From Demequina pelophila (GTDB taxonomy: Bacteria > Actinomycetota > Actinomycetes > Actinomycetales > Demequinaceae), in NCBI RefSeq assembly GCF_000971175.1, contig NZ_BBLY01000001.1, forward strand, positions 979,709 to 1,043,708: a stretch of DNA of 64,000 nt, read 5' to 3'. A program made the translations under genes and the position numbers. Shown piece after piece: positions 24,348-36,565 of the stretch. Each line of letters begins with the position of its first letter. Positions within the stretch are counted from its first letter, which is position 1. The notes under the pieces are model-generated. The model did not search any database. It saw only the letters and a list, made by a program, of their open reading frames with translations, and was not told the DNA's origin.

Positions 24348-24444
24348 GGACACTCCGCACGGATCCTGATCCGACACGCCGCTCCCGAGGGCCGATGCAC
24401 GGGTGGCGCCCGGCGTGTCGGCCGCCAGTCCGTGCGGAGTGTCC
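24348..24444. repeat. 97-nt intergenic palindromic repeat, copy 1 (GACACGCCG family)
   Basis: Outer arms GGACACTCCGCACGGA and TCCGTGCGGAGTGTCC pair perfectly over 16 bp; inner arms CCGACACGCCG (24371-24381) and CGGCGTGTCGG (24411-24421) pair over 11 bp. A second copy of the same length is at 57944. It fills the gap between proA and the ATPase gene and could also terminate transcription. Confidence 0.85.
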
Positions 24445-24461
24445 GGCAACGAGCGGACGGC

Positions 24462-27209
24462 TCAGCGCGCCCGGGCCGGCGCGACCGCGTGCGCGACGTC
24501 CGGCCTGCCCTCGCCGGTCCCCCGCCGGCGCAGCGCCTTGTCCACCTCGACCACGGCCACGACGAACGCCGTGAGCCCCAGGCACGCGAGCCACTGCCCG
24601 CCGGTGAGCGACGTCGTGTCGAGCCACCTCTGCAGGAAGCCCACCTCCGTCACCGCGACGAGGAACAGGACCGGCCCGACGAGGATGCGCGGCGCCCTCC
24701 CCCACGGCGCGGTCAGCCCGGACTCGGGGTCGCGGCGCAGCTGCAGCCCGGTGGTGAGCGTCCCGAGCCCCACGATGATGAACGCCATCGTCATGGGCGC
24801 CGAGGCCTCGTCCGGGGACATCTGGTCCTGCCCCACCAGCAGCGGCACGAACGCCGCGACGAACAGCGCCGCCCCGTACAGGGCCCACCGCATCACGTTC
24901 GGCCCCGCGGCCAGCCCGGCCGACGGGTCGCGCGGCGGCCGCTGCATGAGTCCCGGCGGCGACGGCTCAACGATGATGAGCAGCACCGCGAAGATGACGA
25001 TCACGAAGTTGAGCGTGAGCGCCATGGTCGGGGTGAGCGCGACGCCCTCGTTGAGGTTGATCGCGCTCGCCACCAGGAAGAGCAGCAACAGGGCGATCAG
25101 CTGCGACATCTGGAACGTGAGGTAGCTCGCGATCTTCTGATAGACCACCCGGCCCAGGTGCACGGCCTTGACCAGCGTCGCGAAGTTGTCGTCCGTGAGC
25201 ACGAGTTTGGCGGCCTGCTTGGTCACCTCCGAGCCCGACCCCATCGCCACGCCGATGTCCGCCTGCTTGATGGCCGCCGCATCGTTCACCGCGTCGCCGG
25301 TCATGGCGACCACCTCGCCGCGCTCCTGGAGGCGCTGGACCAGCCGCAGCTTGTCCTGCGGCGTGACCCGGCCGAAGACCGACAGGCGGTCGAGGCGCGC
25401 GTCCACCTGCGCATCGGTCATGGCCGCGAAGTCCGCGCCCGCGATGCCGTCGCCGGGCAGCGACAGCTCCCGCCCGATCGCCGTCGCCGTCACCACGTGG
25501 TCGCCCGTGATCATGCGCACGGCGATGCCCGCGGCGTGGGCCTCGTCGACGGCCACCTTCGCCTCGGGCCGCAGCGGGTCGACGATGCCGACCACGCCCA
25601 CGAAGGCGAGGTCCCGCACGGCGGCCATGGGGTCCGCGACGGCGGCCTCCTCCTGATCCGCGTCGATGAGGCGCAGGGCGAGGGCCAGGGTCCGCAGGCC
25701 CTGCGAGGAACGATGCTCGATCTCCTCGGTGACGTCGTCCGCCAGGTCCGTGATGGGCACCTGGGTGCGGCCCGCGACGAACGCGGTCGCGGAGCGGGCC
25801 AGGAGCACGTCGGGGGCACCCTTGACGATGCAGATCATCCGCCGCTCGCCCTGCCACTGGACGTGGTGGAAGGTGGCCATGAACTTGTAGTCCGAGTCGA
25901 AGGGAACCTCCGCCTCGCGCGGGAAGCGGCGCTTGATCTCGGGGACGTCGACGCCCAACTTCTCCGCGAGCACCACGAAGGCGGCCTCCGTCGGGTCTCC
26001 CACCACGACGCCGTCGGGGCTCACCGTCGCGTCGTTGGGCAGCGCGAGGGCATAGGCGATGGGCGCGCCCAGCGGCACCTCGTCGCCCTGCGAGCGCCGC
26101 ACCCGACCGTCGAACGAGTAGCCCGCGCCGTCGACCGTGAAGGTCTCGCCGCCCACCCAGACGCTGCGCGCCATCATCTCGTTCATGGTCAGCGTACCGG
26201 TCTTGTCCGAGCAGATCGCGCTCGTCGCACCCAGCGTCTCCACGTCGTTGAGGGACGCGATGACGGCCTTGGACTCCGCGAGGCGGGACGCGCCCCACGA
26301 CAGCAGCCCCTGCACGAACGTGGGCATGCCGGTGGGGATCGCGGAGATGGCCACCGCGGTGCCCAGGAACATCACGTCCGCGAACGCCTGGCCGCGCGCC
26401 AGCCCCGCGACCACGATGACCGCGACCGCGCCCCACGCCACCGCGCCGATGATCCGCGTGAGCCGGCCCAGCTCCTTCTGCAGCGGCGACTGCACCCGCT
26501 CGACGCTGGACAGCATCGTGGCGATCGCGCCCATCTCCGTCGCCATGCCGGTCGCGACCACGAGCGCGGTCGCCGTGCCGCGGGTGACGGAGGTGTTCTG
26601 GTAGAGCATCGACCGCCGGTCCCCCAGCCCCGTGGCCGGGTCCGGCAGCGCATCGGCGGACTTCTCGATGGGCGCGCTCTCGCCCGTGAGGGCCGCCTCC
26701 TGGGTCTCGAGGGCGTTCGCGCGGACGATGCGCGCGTCGGCCGGGACGATGTCCCCCGCCTCGAGCTCGATCACGTCCCCGGGGACCAGCTCGGGCGCGG
26801 GGATGGAGGTCAGGGCCCCGTCGCGCAGGGCGCGCACCTGGGGCACCTGCATGGTCGCGAGCGCATCGACGCTCGCCTGGGCCTTGCGCTCCTGGCTGGC
26901 GCCCGACCAGACGTTGAACACCACGAGCAGCCCGATGAGCACCGCCGTCGAGCCCTGGCCGATCACCGCGGAGATCACCGTCACCGCCAGCAGCATGAGG
27001 TTCATGGGGTCGGCGAGCTGGCAAAGCGCCATCTGCCAGAAGGTCGCGGGCGCGGCCGCCGTGAGCTCGTTGGGGCCGTAGGTCGCCCGCCGCGCGGTCA
27101 CCTGCTGGCCGCTCAGTCCGGTCAGCCCGACCCCCAGGTCATCGGCCGCCTCCGCGGGCGTCATCGCCCACCACGCCGTCCCGTCCCGCTGGGTAGCATC
27201 CGCGCTCAT
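24462..27209 (-). CDS. Cation-transporting P-type ATPase, specificity unclear
   Basis: The 915-residue P-type ATPase has an N-terminal cation-ATPase domain ([21 protein letters not shown]), actuator loop [10 protein letters not shown], phosphorylation motif SDKTGTLT with Asp335, KGAPDVLL in the nucleotide domain, and about ten membrane helices. It resembles P2/P3-type pumps of calcium, sodium or protons. Two departures matter: the fourth helix reads [10 protein letters not shown], where Ca pumps have Glu after IP, and the hinge motif is [11 protein letters not shown] rather than TGDGVNDAPAL. The ion is therefore uncertain. The ATG follows AAGGGG, chosen over an upstream ATG. It splits proA from proB. 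Confidence 0.88.
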   Translation of the reverse strand: MSADATQRDGTAWWAMTPAEAADDLGVGLTGLSGQQVTARRATYGPNELTAAAPATFWQMALCQLADPMNLMLLAVTVISAVIGQGSTAVLIGLLVVFNVWSGASQERKAQASVDALATMQVPQVRALRDGALTSIPAPELVPGDVIELEAGDIVPADARIVRANALETQEAALTGESAPIEKSADALPDPATGLGDRRSMLYQNTSVTRGTATALVVATGMATEMGAIATMLSSVERVQSPLQKELGRLTRIIGAVAWGAVAVIVVAGLARGQAFADVMFLGTAVAISAIPTGMPTFVQGLLSWGASRLAESKAVIASLNDVETLGATSAICSDKTGTLTMNEMMARSVWVGGETFTVDGAGYSFDGRVRRSQGDEVPLGAPIAYALALPNDATVSPDGVVVGDPTEAAFVVLAEKLGVDVPEIKRRFPREAEVPFDSDYKFMATFHHVQWQGERRMICIVKGAPDVLLARSATAFVAGRTQVPITDLADDVTEEIEHRSSQGLRTLALALRLIDADQEEAAVADPMAAVRDLAFVGVVGIVDPLRPEAKVAVDEAHAAGIAVRMITGDHVVTATAIGRELSLPGDGIAGADFAAMTDAQVDARLDRLSVFGRVTPQDKLRLVQRLQERGEVVAMTGDAVNDAAAIKQADIGVAMGSGSEVTKQAAKLVLTDDNFATLVKAVHLGRVVYQKIASYLTFQMSQLIALLLLFLVASAINLNEGVALTPTMALTLNFVIVIFAVLLIIVEPSPPGLMQRPPRDPSAGLAAGPNVMRWALYGAALFVAAFVPLLVGQDQMSPDEASAPMTMAFIIVGLGTLTTGLQLRRDPESGLTAPWGRAPRILVGPVLFLVAVTEVGFLQRWLDTTSLTGGQWLACLGLTAFVVAVVEVDKALRRRGTGEGRPDVAHAVAPARAR

Positions 27210-27342
27210 ACCAGGCCCCTTCGCTCGATGCTTCGAGTCTAGGGAGCCGACGCGCGCGCCGCGAGGCAGGATCGCCTCCGCCACGCCGCCGCGTCACGCC
27301 TCCCGCGGGGTCACCGCCCCCGCGACGTCACCCCTGCCTCGA

Positions 27343-27462
27343 CGTCACTCCTCCACACACGCCGGCCGGATTTCGCCGCGAAATTGCTGATATCGCGCCG
27401 ACACGCCGACGACACGCCGGTCCGTGTGTGGACCAGCGCAGAAATCGTGTGGACAGGTGACG
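27343..27462. repeat. 120-nt intergenic hairpin repeat, copy 1
   Basis: Begins CGTCACTCCTCCACACACG, ends in a GTGTGGACAGGTGACG segment, and contains CTGATATC and two GACACGCCG units. CCACACAC near the start can pair with GTGTGTGG further in or with the terminal GTGTGG. A second copy, also 120 nt, is at 41583. It lies between the ATPase and proB genes; the rest of the 293-bp gap shows nothing else. Confidence 0.85.
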
Positions 27463-27502
27463 GCGCGGGCGGGCGCGGGCGCGTCGGGGCCGAGGCCGCG
27501 GG

Positions 27503-28696
27503 TCAGAGCACCACGAGGTGGTCGATGTGGATGAGCTCGCGCGCGTACGCGTCGCCCAGCACCTCGCCCAGGGCGTCCGTGGACAGGCCCTTCATGCGGT
27601 CCGCCTCCGCGGAGGAGAACCCCGCGAAGCCGCGCGCCACCAGCGTGCCGTCGAGGCCCAGCAGGTCGACGGGCTCCCCCGCCTCGAAGTCGCCGCGGAT
27701 CTCCACGACCCCGGCCGCGAGCAGCGACGCCCGCCGGCCGCGCAGCGCGGCGACGGCGCCGTCGTCGAGCACGATGCCCCCGCGCGTGCGCGCGGCGTGC
27801 GCGAGCCACTCGAGCCGGTGCGTCTCGTGCTTGCCGGTAGGAAGGAACAGGGTGCCCACGTCCTCGCCGGCGACGGCGTCGGCCGCGTCGGCGGCGGAGG
27901 CCAGCACGACCGCCACCCCGGAGTTGGTGGCGATCGAGGCGGCCTCGACCTTGGTGATCATGCCGCCGGTGCCCACCTTGGAGCCGCGGCGGGACACGTC
28001 GATGCCCGCGAGGTCGTCGGGCCCGTGCACCTGGGCGATCCGCCGCGCCCCGGGGGTGCCGGGCTTCGCCGTGTACAGCGCGTCGACGTCCGTGAGCAGC
28101 ACGAGCACGTCGGCGCGCACGGCCGTCGCCACCAGCGCCGCGAGGCGGTCGTTATCGCCGAACCGGATCTCGTCGGTCGCGACCGTGTCGTTCTCGTTGA
28201 TGATGGGAACCACGCCCAGGTCGAGCAGCGCGCCGAGCGCCCGCCGCGCATTGCGGTAGTGGGCGCGCCGGATCATGTCGTCCGCGGTCAGCAGCACCTG
28301 ACCCACGGTGAGCCCGTAGCGCGCGAAGGCGACGGTGTAGGCGTGGATGAGCGCTCCCTGCCCCACCGACGCGGCGGCCTGCTGCAGCTCGAGGTCCGTG
28401 GGCCGCCCGTCCAGCCCCAGCGGCCCGATGCCCGCGGCGATCGAGCCGGACGTGACCAGCAGCACCTCGCGCTCCTCCGAGCGCGCCGCGCCCAGCACGT
28501 CGACGAGCCGCGCGAGGCGCACCTCGTCGAGGGTGCCGTCCGGGTGGGTCAGGGACGACGAGCCGACCTTGACGACGATGCGCCGGGCACGGGCCACCTC
28601 GACGCGGCCGGGGGCCTCGGGGCGGTCGGCGCCGGCACCCTCGCGGCCGGGGGCCTCGCGCCCGGTCGCAGCCGCGCCCGCGCCCGCCTCGCTCAC
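27503..28696 (-). CDS. proB: Glutamate 5-kinase
   Basis: The 397-residue enzyme phosphorylates glutamate, the first step of proline synthesis. The amino-acid-kinase domain shows [43 protein letters not shown] and [15 protein letters not shown]-terminal PUA domain (residues about 295-385) follows, as in most bacterial ProB. The first 30 residues are an extra Ala/Gly-rich tail. The GTG start overlaps the obgE stop, a common actinobacterial arrangement. Confidence 0.96.
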   Translation of the reverse strand: MSEAGAGAAATGREAPGREGAGADRPEAPGRVEVARARRIVVKVGSSSLTHPDGTLDEVRLARLVDVLGAARSEEREVLLVTSGSIAAGIGPLGLDGRPTDLELQQAAASVGQGALIHAYTVAFARYGLTVGQVLLTADDMIRRAHYRNARRALGALLDLGVVPIINENDTVATDEIRFGDNDRLAALVATAVRADVLVLLTDVDALYTAKPGTPGARRIAQVHGPDDLAGIDVSRRGSKVGTGGMITKVEAASIATNSGVAVVLASAADAADAVAGEDVGTLFLPTGKHETHRLEWLAHAARTRGGIVLDDGAVAALRGRRASLLAAGVVEIRGDFEAGEPVDLLGLDGTLVARGFAGFSSAEADRMKGLSTDALGEVLGDAYARELIHIDHLVVL

Positions 28697-30219
28697 TCGT
28701 CGTCCTCGGCCGGATCCGTCCAGTGGCCGGCGTCGCGCTCGGTCCACAGCTCCTCGCGGGCCGCGGCTCGCGCGTCCATCCGCTCCTTGTGCTCGCGGCG
28801 CTTCTCCGCGCGGGTGGCGCGCTGGTGGCGCTCGTGCTCCTCGATGCGCAGGTCCGAGCCGCGCGAGCCGAGCAGCTCCGCGCCGGCGGCCATGGTGGGC
28901 TCCCAGTCGAAGACGATGCCGCCCTGGCGCGGGCCGATCACCACCTCGGAGCCGGGCACCGCGCCCGCCTTGAACAGGGCGTCCTCGACGCCGATGCGCG
29001 CGAGCCGGTCGGCCAGGTAGCCCACCGCCTCGTCGTTGGCGAAGTTGGTCTGCCTGACCCACCGCTCGACCTTGACGCCGCGCACCTGGTAGTAGTCCTC
29101 GGCGCCGTCGCGCACGTGCTCGACGGTGAAGCCCGAGTCGTCGACCGCCTTGGGCCGGATGACCACCGGCGCCTTCTCGAGGACGGGCGCCTTGGCGCGC
29201 TCCTCCTGGACCATGCGGGCGAGCGCGAAGCCCAGCTCGCGCAGGCCCTCGCGGCTCACGGCGCTCACCTCGAAGACGGGCATCCCGCGCGCCTCGAGGT
29301 CCGCGCGCACCATGGCGGCGATGTCGCGACCGTCGGGCACGTCGACCTTGTTGAGGATGATGATCTGGGGACGCTCGGCGAGCGGCACGCCGCTGATCGC
29401 CTCGTCACCCGAGTAGGCCCGCAGCTCCGCGGAGATGACGTCGAGGTCCGTGAGCGGGTCGCGGTCGGACTCGAGGGTCGCCGTGTCGAGGACGTGCGCG
29501 ATGACGGAGCAGCGCTCGATGTGGCGCAGGAAGTCGTGACCCAGGCCGCGCCCCTCGGAGGCGCCGGCGATGAGGCCGGGCACGTCCGCAACGGTGAAGC
29601 GGGTGCCGCCGGCCTCGACCACGCCCAGGTTGGGCACCAGGGTGGTGAACGGGTAGTCCGCGATCTTGGGGCGCACGCGGCTCATGGCGGCGATGAGCGA
29701 GGACTTGCCGGCGCTGGGGTAGCCCACGAGCGCCACGTCCGCGATGGACTTGAGCTCGAGGACGATGGTCGCCTCCTCGCCCGGCTCGCCCAGCAGCGCG
29801 AACCCGGGCGCCTTGCGCTTGGTGGTGGCCAGCGCGGCGTTGCCCAGTCCCCCGCGGCCGCCCGCGGCGACCACGAGCTCCGCGCCGTCGCCCACGAGGT
29901 CCGCGAGCACCTCGCCGTCCTTGGTCTTCACGAGCGTGCCGTTGGGCACGGTCAGGCGCAGGTCCGGCGCGTTGGCTCCGTGACGAAGGTCACCGGCGCC
30001 CTGCTTGCCGTTCTCCGCGGTGCGGTGGGGCGCGTGGTGGTAGTCGAGCAGGGTCGTGGCCTGCGCGTCCACCACGAGCACCACGGAGCCGCCGCGGCCG
30101 CCGTTGCCGCCGTCGGGACCGCCCAGCGGCTTGAACTTCTCACGGTGCACCGAGGCGACGCCGTGGCCTCCGTTGCCCGCGGTGACGTGCAGCGTCACCC
30201 GGTCGACGAACGTGGCCAT
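28693..30219 (-). CDS. obgE: GTPase Obg/CgtA
   Basis: The 508-residue GTPase acts in late assembly of the 50S subunit and in stress control. Domains in order: glycine-rich Obg fold ([27 protein letters not shown]), GTPase core with GYPSAGKSS (G1), DVPGL (G3) and NKVDV (G4), an OCT domain around [18 protein letters not shown], and a charged C-terminal tail rich in Arg and Glu. The ATG has TAGGAGGAG just upstream. The predicted 5' leader carries an inverted pair of the dispersed 9-mer. Confidence 0.97.
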   Translation of the reverse strand: MATFVDRVTLHVTAGNGGHGVASVHREKFKPLGGPDGGNGGRGGSVVLVVDAQATTLLDYHHAPHRTAENGKQGAGDLRHGANAPDLRLTVPNGTLVKTKDGEVLADLVGDGAELVVAAGGRGGLGNAALATTKRKAPGFALLGEPGEEATIVLELKSIADVALVGYPSAGKSSLIAAMSRVRPKIADYPFTTLVPNLGVVEAGGTRFTVADVPGLIAGASEGRGLGHDFLRHIERCSVIAHVLDTATLESDRDPLTDLDVISAELRAYSGDEAISGVPLAERPQIIILNKVDVPDGRDIAAMVRADLEARGMPVFEVSAVSREGLRELGFALARMVQEERAKAPVLEKAPVVIRPKAVDDSGFTVEHVRDGAEDYYQVRGVKVERWVRQTNFANDEAVGYLADRLARIGVEDALFKAGAVPGSEVVIGPRQGGIVFDWEPTMAAGAELLGSRGSDLRIEEHERHQRATRAEKRREHKERMDARAAAREELWTERDAGHWTDPAEDDE

Positions 30220-30240
30220 GGCTCCTCCTAGGAATGGCGA

Positions 30241-30281
30241 GGGACGATGCGGGGCCGGCCCCGTGCATCGTCCCCAGCCTA
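30241..30281 (-). promoter_or_regulatory. obgE -10 hexamer and 5'-leader hairpin made of two inverted 9-mers
   Basis: On the minus strand TAGGCT (30281-30276) is followed almost at once by GGGGACGATGC, a C/G-rich spacer, and GCATCGTCCC. The transcript would thus begin with a strong hairpin before the obgE RBS. Its role, such as mRNA protection or pausing, is speculation. Confidence 0.5.
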
Positions 30282-30287
30282 GAGACG

Positions 30288-30322
30288 CGTCAGGGGCGCT
30301 GCCTCGCGGCGCGCCCCTGACG
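30288..30322 (-). terminator. Hairpin terminator after rpmA
   Basis: CGTCAGGGGCGC (30288-30299) pairs with GCGCCCCTGACG (30311-30322), 12 bp with an 11-nt loop, 20 nt after the rpmA stop. It separates rplU-rpmA from the obgE promoter. No U tract follows. Confidence 0.7.
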
Positions 30323-30342
30323 GAAGTGTGAGTCGAGTGTGC

Positions 30343-30594
30343 TTACGCCTCGACGATGTCGACGACCTTGCGGCCGCGACGCTGACCGAACTGCACCGAG
30401 CCCGCCGCGAGGGCGAAGAGGGTGTCGTCCTTGCCACGGCCCACGTTCTCACCGGGGTGGAAGTGGGTGCCGCGCTGGCGGACGATGATCTCGCCGGCGT
30501 TGACGGCCTGGCCGCCGAAGCGCTTGACGCCCAGGTACTGGGGGTTCGAATCGCGACCGTTGCGCGAGGAGCTCGCGCCCTTCTTGTGTGCCAT
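30343..30594 (-). CDS. rpmA: 50S ribosomal protein L27
   Basis: The 83-residue L27 has the conserved start [20 protein letters not shown] and the [17 protein letters not shown] segment. Its N-terminus reaches the peptidyl-transferase centre. It lacks the cleavable extension of Firmicutes. It lies 14 bp after rplU in the usual order. Confidence 0.98.
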   Translation of the reverse strand: MAHKKGASSSRNGRDSNPQYLGVKRFGGQAVNAGEIIVRQRGTHFHPGENVGRGKDDTLFALAAGSVQFGQRRGRKVVDIVEA

Positions 30595-30608
30595 GAGTGC
30601 TTCCTCGC

Positions 30609-30917
30609 TTACTTGATGCCGGTGACCTTGAGACGCGTCAGGTCCTGGCGGTGACCGATGCGCTTGCGGTAGCCCGTCTTGTTCTTGTACTTGAGGATGT
30701 CGATCTTCGGGCCGCGCTCGTCACGAATGACCTCCGCGGTCACCTTGACCTTGCCCAGCGCCGAAGCGTCCGACGTGACGGTCTCGCCGTCGACGAGCAG
30801 CACCGGAGCGAGCTCGACAGTCGAGCCGGCCTCCGCCTGCATCCGGTCGACAACGACGATGTCGCCAACGGAGACCTTCTCCTGGCGGCCACCGGCCTTC
30901 ACAATCGCGTACACCAT
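30609..30917 (-). CDS. rplU: 50S ribosomal protein L21
   Basis: The 102-residue L21 begins [19 protein letters not shown] and ends [20 protein letters not shown], both diagnostic. It binds 23S rRNA and leads the rplU-rpmA operon. The ATG follows a GAGGAA motif, and a strong promoter lies about 110 nt upstream, leaving a leader long enough for regulation. Confidence 0.98.
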   Translation of the reverse strand: MVYAIVKAGGRQEKVSVGDIVVVDRMQAEAGSTVELAPVLLVDGETVTSDASALGKVKVTAEVIRDERGPKIDILKYKNKTGYRKRIGHRQDLTRLKVTGIK

Positions 30918-31030
30918 GATCTATTCCTCGTGAAACTCGTTGTTCGATCCCTGGATGGGATCCGATTCCTGCCGCAGCCGCTCCCCCGGAGGGCGCAGGC
31001 AGGGCGATGGCGCTCTCGCGCCGACGCACT

Positions 31031-31060
31031 AATGTACCGGCTCGACCCGCCTCGGGTCAA
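31031..31060 (-). promoter_or_regulatory. Promoter of rplU-rpmA
   Basis: TTGACC (31060-31055) and TACATT (31036-31031) are spaced by 18 bp, a good SigA-type promoter between rne and rplU. Confidence 0.6.
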
Positions 31061-31073
31061 ACCGAACGGGCGC

Positions 31074-33620
<2,547 letters not shown>

Positions 33621-34040
33621 CGCGGGTACCTCGAATCGAGACCCTCCACATCGGGTCCCGACCTCATCGTCGTTCGCGGCTCGCCTCGGGCGGCCACGGA
33701 AGTCTGCTGGTCGCGTCAGTCAACCGTCACGAGCGCCTATCCCCGATGTCCCCGGGGCGAGCCTCGCGGGACCGGACGGGACTGGCAGCTGCGGTGCCGC
33801 TGACCTGCCGCGGGTGGACGCCCCATGTGGCCGGGCGCCTGTCCTGCCGACCATTCTGTCACATGACGCCCCGCAGACCTATTCTTTGCCTTCCCGCGGC
33901 GCGGCGGGCGGGCCCGCCCGTGTCATCAACGCCCCTGGTGCGCCACTAGACTGAAGGGCAGCCAGGGACCTTCGTCCCCCCACGCTCACGAGCGCCCGCG
34001 AGTAGCGTGAATGACAACTTCGTTGAGGAGGTCCCCGCTC
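33621..34040. other. Divergent region between rne and cydA
   Basis: About 420 bp with no convincing gene. It holds the long untranslated leader of rne and the promoter of the cyd operon. TAGACT at 33948-33953 is a possible cydA -10, but no clear -35 is seen. GTCACATGAC, a small palindrome at about 33857-33866, might bind a regulator. The cydA RBS GAGGAGGT is clear. I see no Rex-type dyad. Confidence 0.5.
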
Positions 34041-35522
34041 ATGGAAGCCCTCGAGCTCGCGCGGTGGCAGTTCGGCGTCACGACCGTCTACCACTTCATC
34101 CTCGTGCCGCTCACCATCGGACTCTCGGTCCTGGTGGCGATCCTGCAGACCGCCTGGGTCCGCACCGGCAAGGAGAAGTACCTGCGGCTGACCAAGTTCT
34201 ACGGGAAGCTGCTGCTCATCAACTTCGCGCTGGGCATCGCGACCGGAATCGTGCAGGAGTTCCAGTTCGGCATGAACTGGTCCGAGTACTCGCGGTTCGT
34301 CGGCGACGTCTTCGGCGCGCCGCTCGCCATGGAGGCGCTGCTCGCCTTCTTCCTCGAGTCCACGTTCCTGGGCCTGTGGATCTTCGGCTGGGACCGGCTG
34401 CCCAAACGGCTGCATCTGGCCACCGTGTGGCTGTTCTCCATCGGCACCGTGCTGTCCGCGTACTTCATCATCGCGGCCAACTCGTGGATGCAGCACCCCG
34501 TGGGTGCGGAGTACAACCCGGAGACCGGCCGCGCGGAGATGACCGACATCATCGCGGTGCTCACCAACAACACGACGCTCGTGGCGTTCCCGCACGTCAT
34601 CGCGACCGCGTTCCTGGTGGCCGGCACGTTCGTGGGCGGCATCGCCGTCTACTGGATGGTGCGGCGCTCGCGCGAGGACCGGCAGCACGCCGACCTGCCG
34701 ATGTACCGCACCGCCGCCCGGTTCGGCGCGTGGGTGATGATGATCTCCGGCGTCGCCGTGATCGTCACCGGCGACGTCCAGGCGAAGCTCATGTTCGAGC
34801 AGCAGCCCATCAAGATGGCCGCGGCCGAGGCGCTCGTCGAGACGCCCGACGGCCCGGCCCCCTTCTCCCTGCTGTCGATCGGCAACCTCGCCGGCGACGA
34901 TCCGGGATCGGTGAGCCACGTCATCGAGATCCCCGGCCTCACGTCCTACCTGGCGACGGGAGACTGGAACGGCGAGGTCCTGGGCCTGAACGAGCTCCAG
35001 GAGATCTACGCCGAGCGCTACGGCGCGGTCGACGCGAACGGCGACGAGATCGAGTACCGGCCCAACCTGCTGGTCACCTACTGGTCGTTCCGCCTCATGA
35101 TCGGCCTCGCGGCGTTCTCCGCCGCGCTCGCGCTGGGCATCCTGTGGTTCACCCGCAAGAAGAGCCCGGGCATGCCGGGGTGGATGAAGACCCTCGCGCT
35201 CGTGTCGCTGCCCATGCCGTACCTGGCCGCGAGCTTCGGCTGGATCTTCACGGAGATGGGCCGCCAGCCGTTCGTGGTCGCGCCCAACCCGACCGGCTCG
35301 GATCAGATCATGCTCATGACCATGTTCGGCGTCTCCTCCTCCGTGAGCATGGGCGAGGTGCTCACCTCGTTCGTCCTGTTCACGGTCGTGTACGCGGTGC
35401 TCGGCGTGTTCTGGTTCCGCCTGATCCAGCGCTACGCGGTCGAGGGCGCCCCCCAGGTCGCCGAGCCCGCCGTCCAGTCCGACGACGACGACACGGCCAA
35501 GCCGATGTCGTTCGCGTACTAA
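34041..35522 (+). CDS. cydA: Cytochrome bd ubiquinol oxidase subunit I
   Basis: The 493-residue membrane subunit carries the haems of the bd oxidase, which reduces oxygen with quinol at very low oxygen. The start MEALELARWQFGVTTVYHF includes His18, a haem ligand, and the quinol site GRQPFVV lies at about residue 415. The family Q-loop is present in the short form. The ATG at 34041 is chosen by the strong GAGGAGGT; a frame extension upstream lacks an RBS. cydB follows after 13 bp. Confidence 0.97.
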   Translation: MEALELARWQFGVTTVYHFILVPLTIGLSVLVAILQTAWVRTGKEKYLRLTKFYGKLLLINFALGIATGIVQEFQFGMNWSEYSRFVGDVFGAPLAMEALLAFFLESTFLGLWIFGWDRLPKRLHLATVWLFSIGTVLSAYFIIAANSWMQHPVGAEYNPETGRAEMTDIIAVLTNNTTLVAFPHVIATAFLVAGTFVGGIAVYWMVRRSREDRQHADLPMYRTAARFGAWVMMISGVAVIVTGDVQAKLMFEQQPIKMAAAEALVETPDGPAPFSLLSIGNLAGDDPGSVSHVIEIPGLTSYLATGDWNGEVLGLNELQEIYAERYGAVDANGDEIEYRPNLLVTYWSFRLMIGLAAFSAALALGILWFTRKKSPGMPGWMKTLALVSLPMPYLAASFGWIFTEMGRQPFVVAPNPTGSDQIMLMTMFGVSSSVSMGEVLTSFVLFTVVYAVLGVFWFRLIQRYAVEGAPQVAEPAVQSDDDDTAKPMSFAY

Positions 35523-35535
35523 GGAGTCCCCGCTC

Positions 35536-36558
35536 ATGGATCTCGCACTCGTCTGGTTCATCCTCATCGCGGTCCTGTGGACCGGATACCTGGTGCTCGA
35601 GGGCTTCGACTTCGGCGTGGGCATGCTCATGCCCATCATCGGCAGGTCCAACAAGGGCCGCCGCGTGGTGCTCAACACCATCGGCCCCGTGTGGGACGGC
35701 AACGAGGTGTGGCTGCTCACCGCGGGCGGCGCGACCTTCGCGGCCTTCCCCGAGTGGTACGCGACCATGTTCTCCGGCTTCTACCTGCCGCTGCTGATCA
35801 TCCTGCTCGCGCTCATCGTGCGCGCGGTCGCGATCGAGTACCGCGGCAAGATCAACGACGAGTCGTGGCGCGCGCGCTGGGACTGGGTGATCATCGGCTC
35901 CGCCTGGGTCCCGTCGATCCTGTGGGGCGTCGCGTTCGCCAACCTGGTGCGCGGCGTCAACCTGGACGCGGACCACCAGTACGCGGGCAACTTCTTCGAC
36001 CTGCTCCACCCGTTCGCCCTGCTGGGCGGCCTGGTGACGCTCACCCTGTTCCTGTCGCACGGCTCGATCTTCCTGTCGCTCAAGACCGACGGGGAGATCC
36101 GCGAGCGCGCCGAGGCGTTCGCCAGGAAGGCGTCGCTCGTCGCGGTCGCCGTCGCCGCCGTGTGGGCCCTGTGGGCGCAGCTCGCCTACTCGCGCAACGC
36201 CTGGACGTGGGGCGCGCTCGTGGTCGCCGCCGTCGCGCTCATCGGCGCGTGGGTGTCCTCGCTCCAGGGCCGCTTCGGCTGGGCGTTCGCCTCCAACGCG
36301 GTCGCGATCATCGGCGCGGTGACGCTCATCTTCGGCGCCATGTACCCCAACGTCATGCCCGCGCTCGAGCCCGCGAACTCGCTCACGCTCGACAATGCAT
36401 CGTCCACGGACTACACGCTCACGGTGATGACCTGGGTCGCGGCGATCATGACCCCGGTGGTGCTCGCCTACCAGGCGTGGACCTACTGGGTGTTCCGCCG
36501 CCGCCTGTCGCTCGAGCACATCCCCGAGCACACCGAGCTCACGTTCCTCAAGCGCTAG
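35536..36558 (+). CDS. cydB: Cytochrome bd ubiquinol oxidase subunit II
   Basis: The 340-residue partner of CydA has eight or so membrane helices. Diagnostic segments are LVLEGFDFGVGML, IGPVWDGNEVWLLTAGGA-like VLNTIGPVWDGNEVWLLTAG and YPNVMPALEPANSLTLDNA (outline). The ATG follows AAGGAG. It ends 7 bp before cydD, so cydABDC forms one operon. Confidence 0.97.
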   Translation: MDLALVWFILIAVLWTGYLVLEGFDFGVGMLMPIIGRSNKGRRVVLNTIGPVWDGNEVWLLTAGGATFAAFPEWYATMFSGFYLPLLIILLALIVRAVAIEYRGKINDESWRARWDWVIIGSAWVPSILWGVAFANLVRGVNLDADHQYAGNFFDLLHPFALLGGLVTLTLFLSHGSIFLSLKTDGEIRERAEAFARKASLVAVAVAAVWALWAQLAYSRNAWTWGALVVAAVALIGAWVSSLQGRFGWAFASNAVAIIGAVTLIFGAMYPNVMPALEPANSLTLDNASSTDYTLTVMTWVAAIMTPVVLAYQAWTYWVFRRRLSLEHIPEHTELTFLKR

Positions 36559-36565
36559 GGAGCCC

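Noticed and set aside
27210-27342. A possible riboswitch or leader before the P-type ATPase or proB
   Set aside because: Only loosely repeated GTCAC words were seen; no known riboswitch core could be recognised.
30541-30552. GGTTCGAATC, a tRNA T-loop (B-box) lookalike
   Set aside because: It lies inside rpmA, encoding part of RDSNPQY of L27, and no cloverleaf can be built around it.
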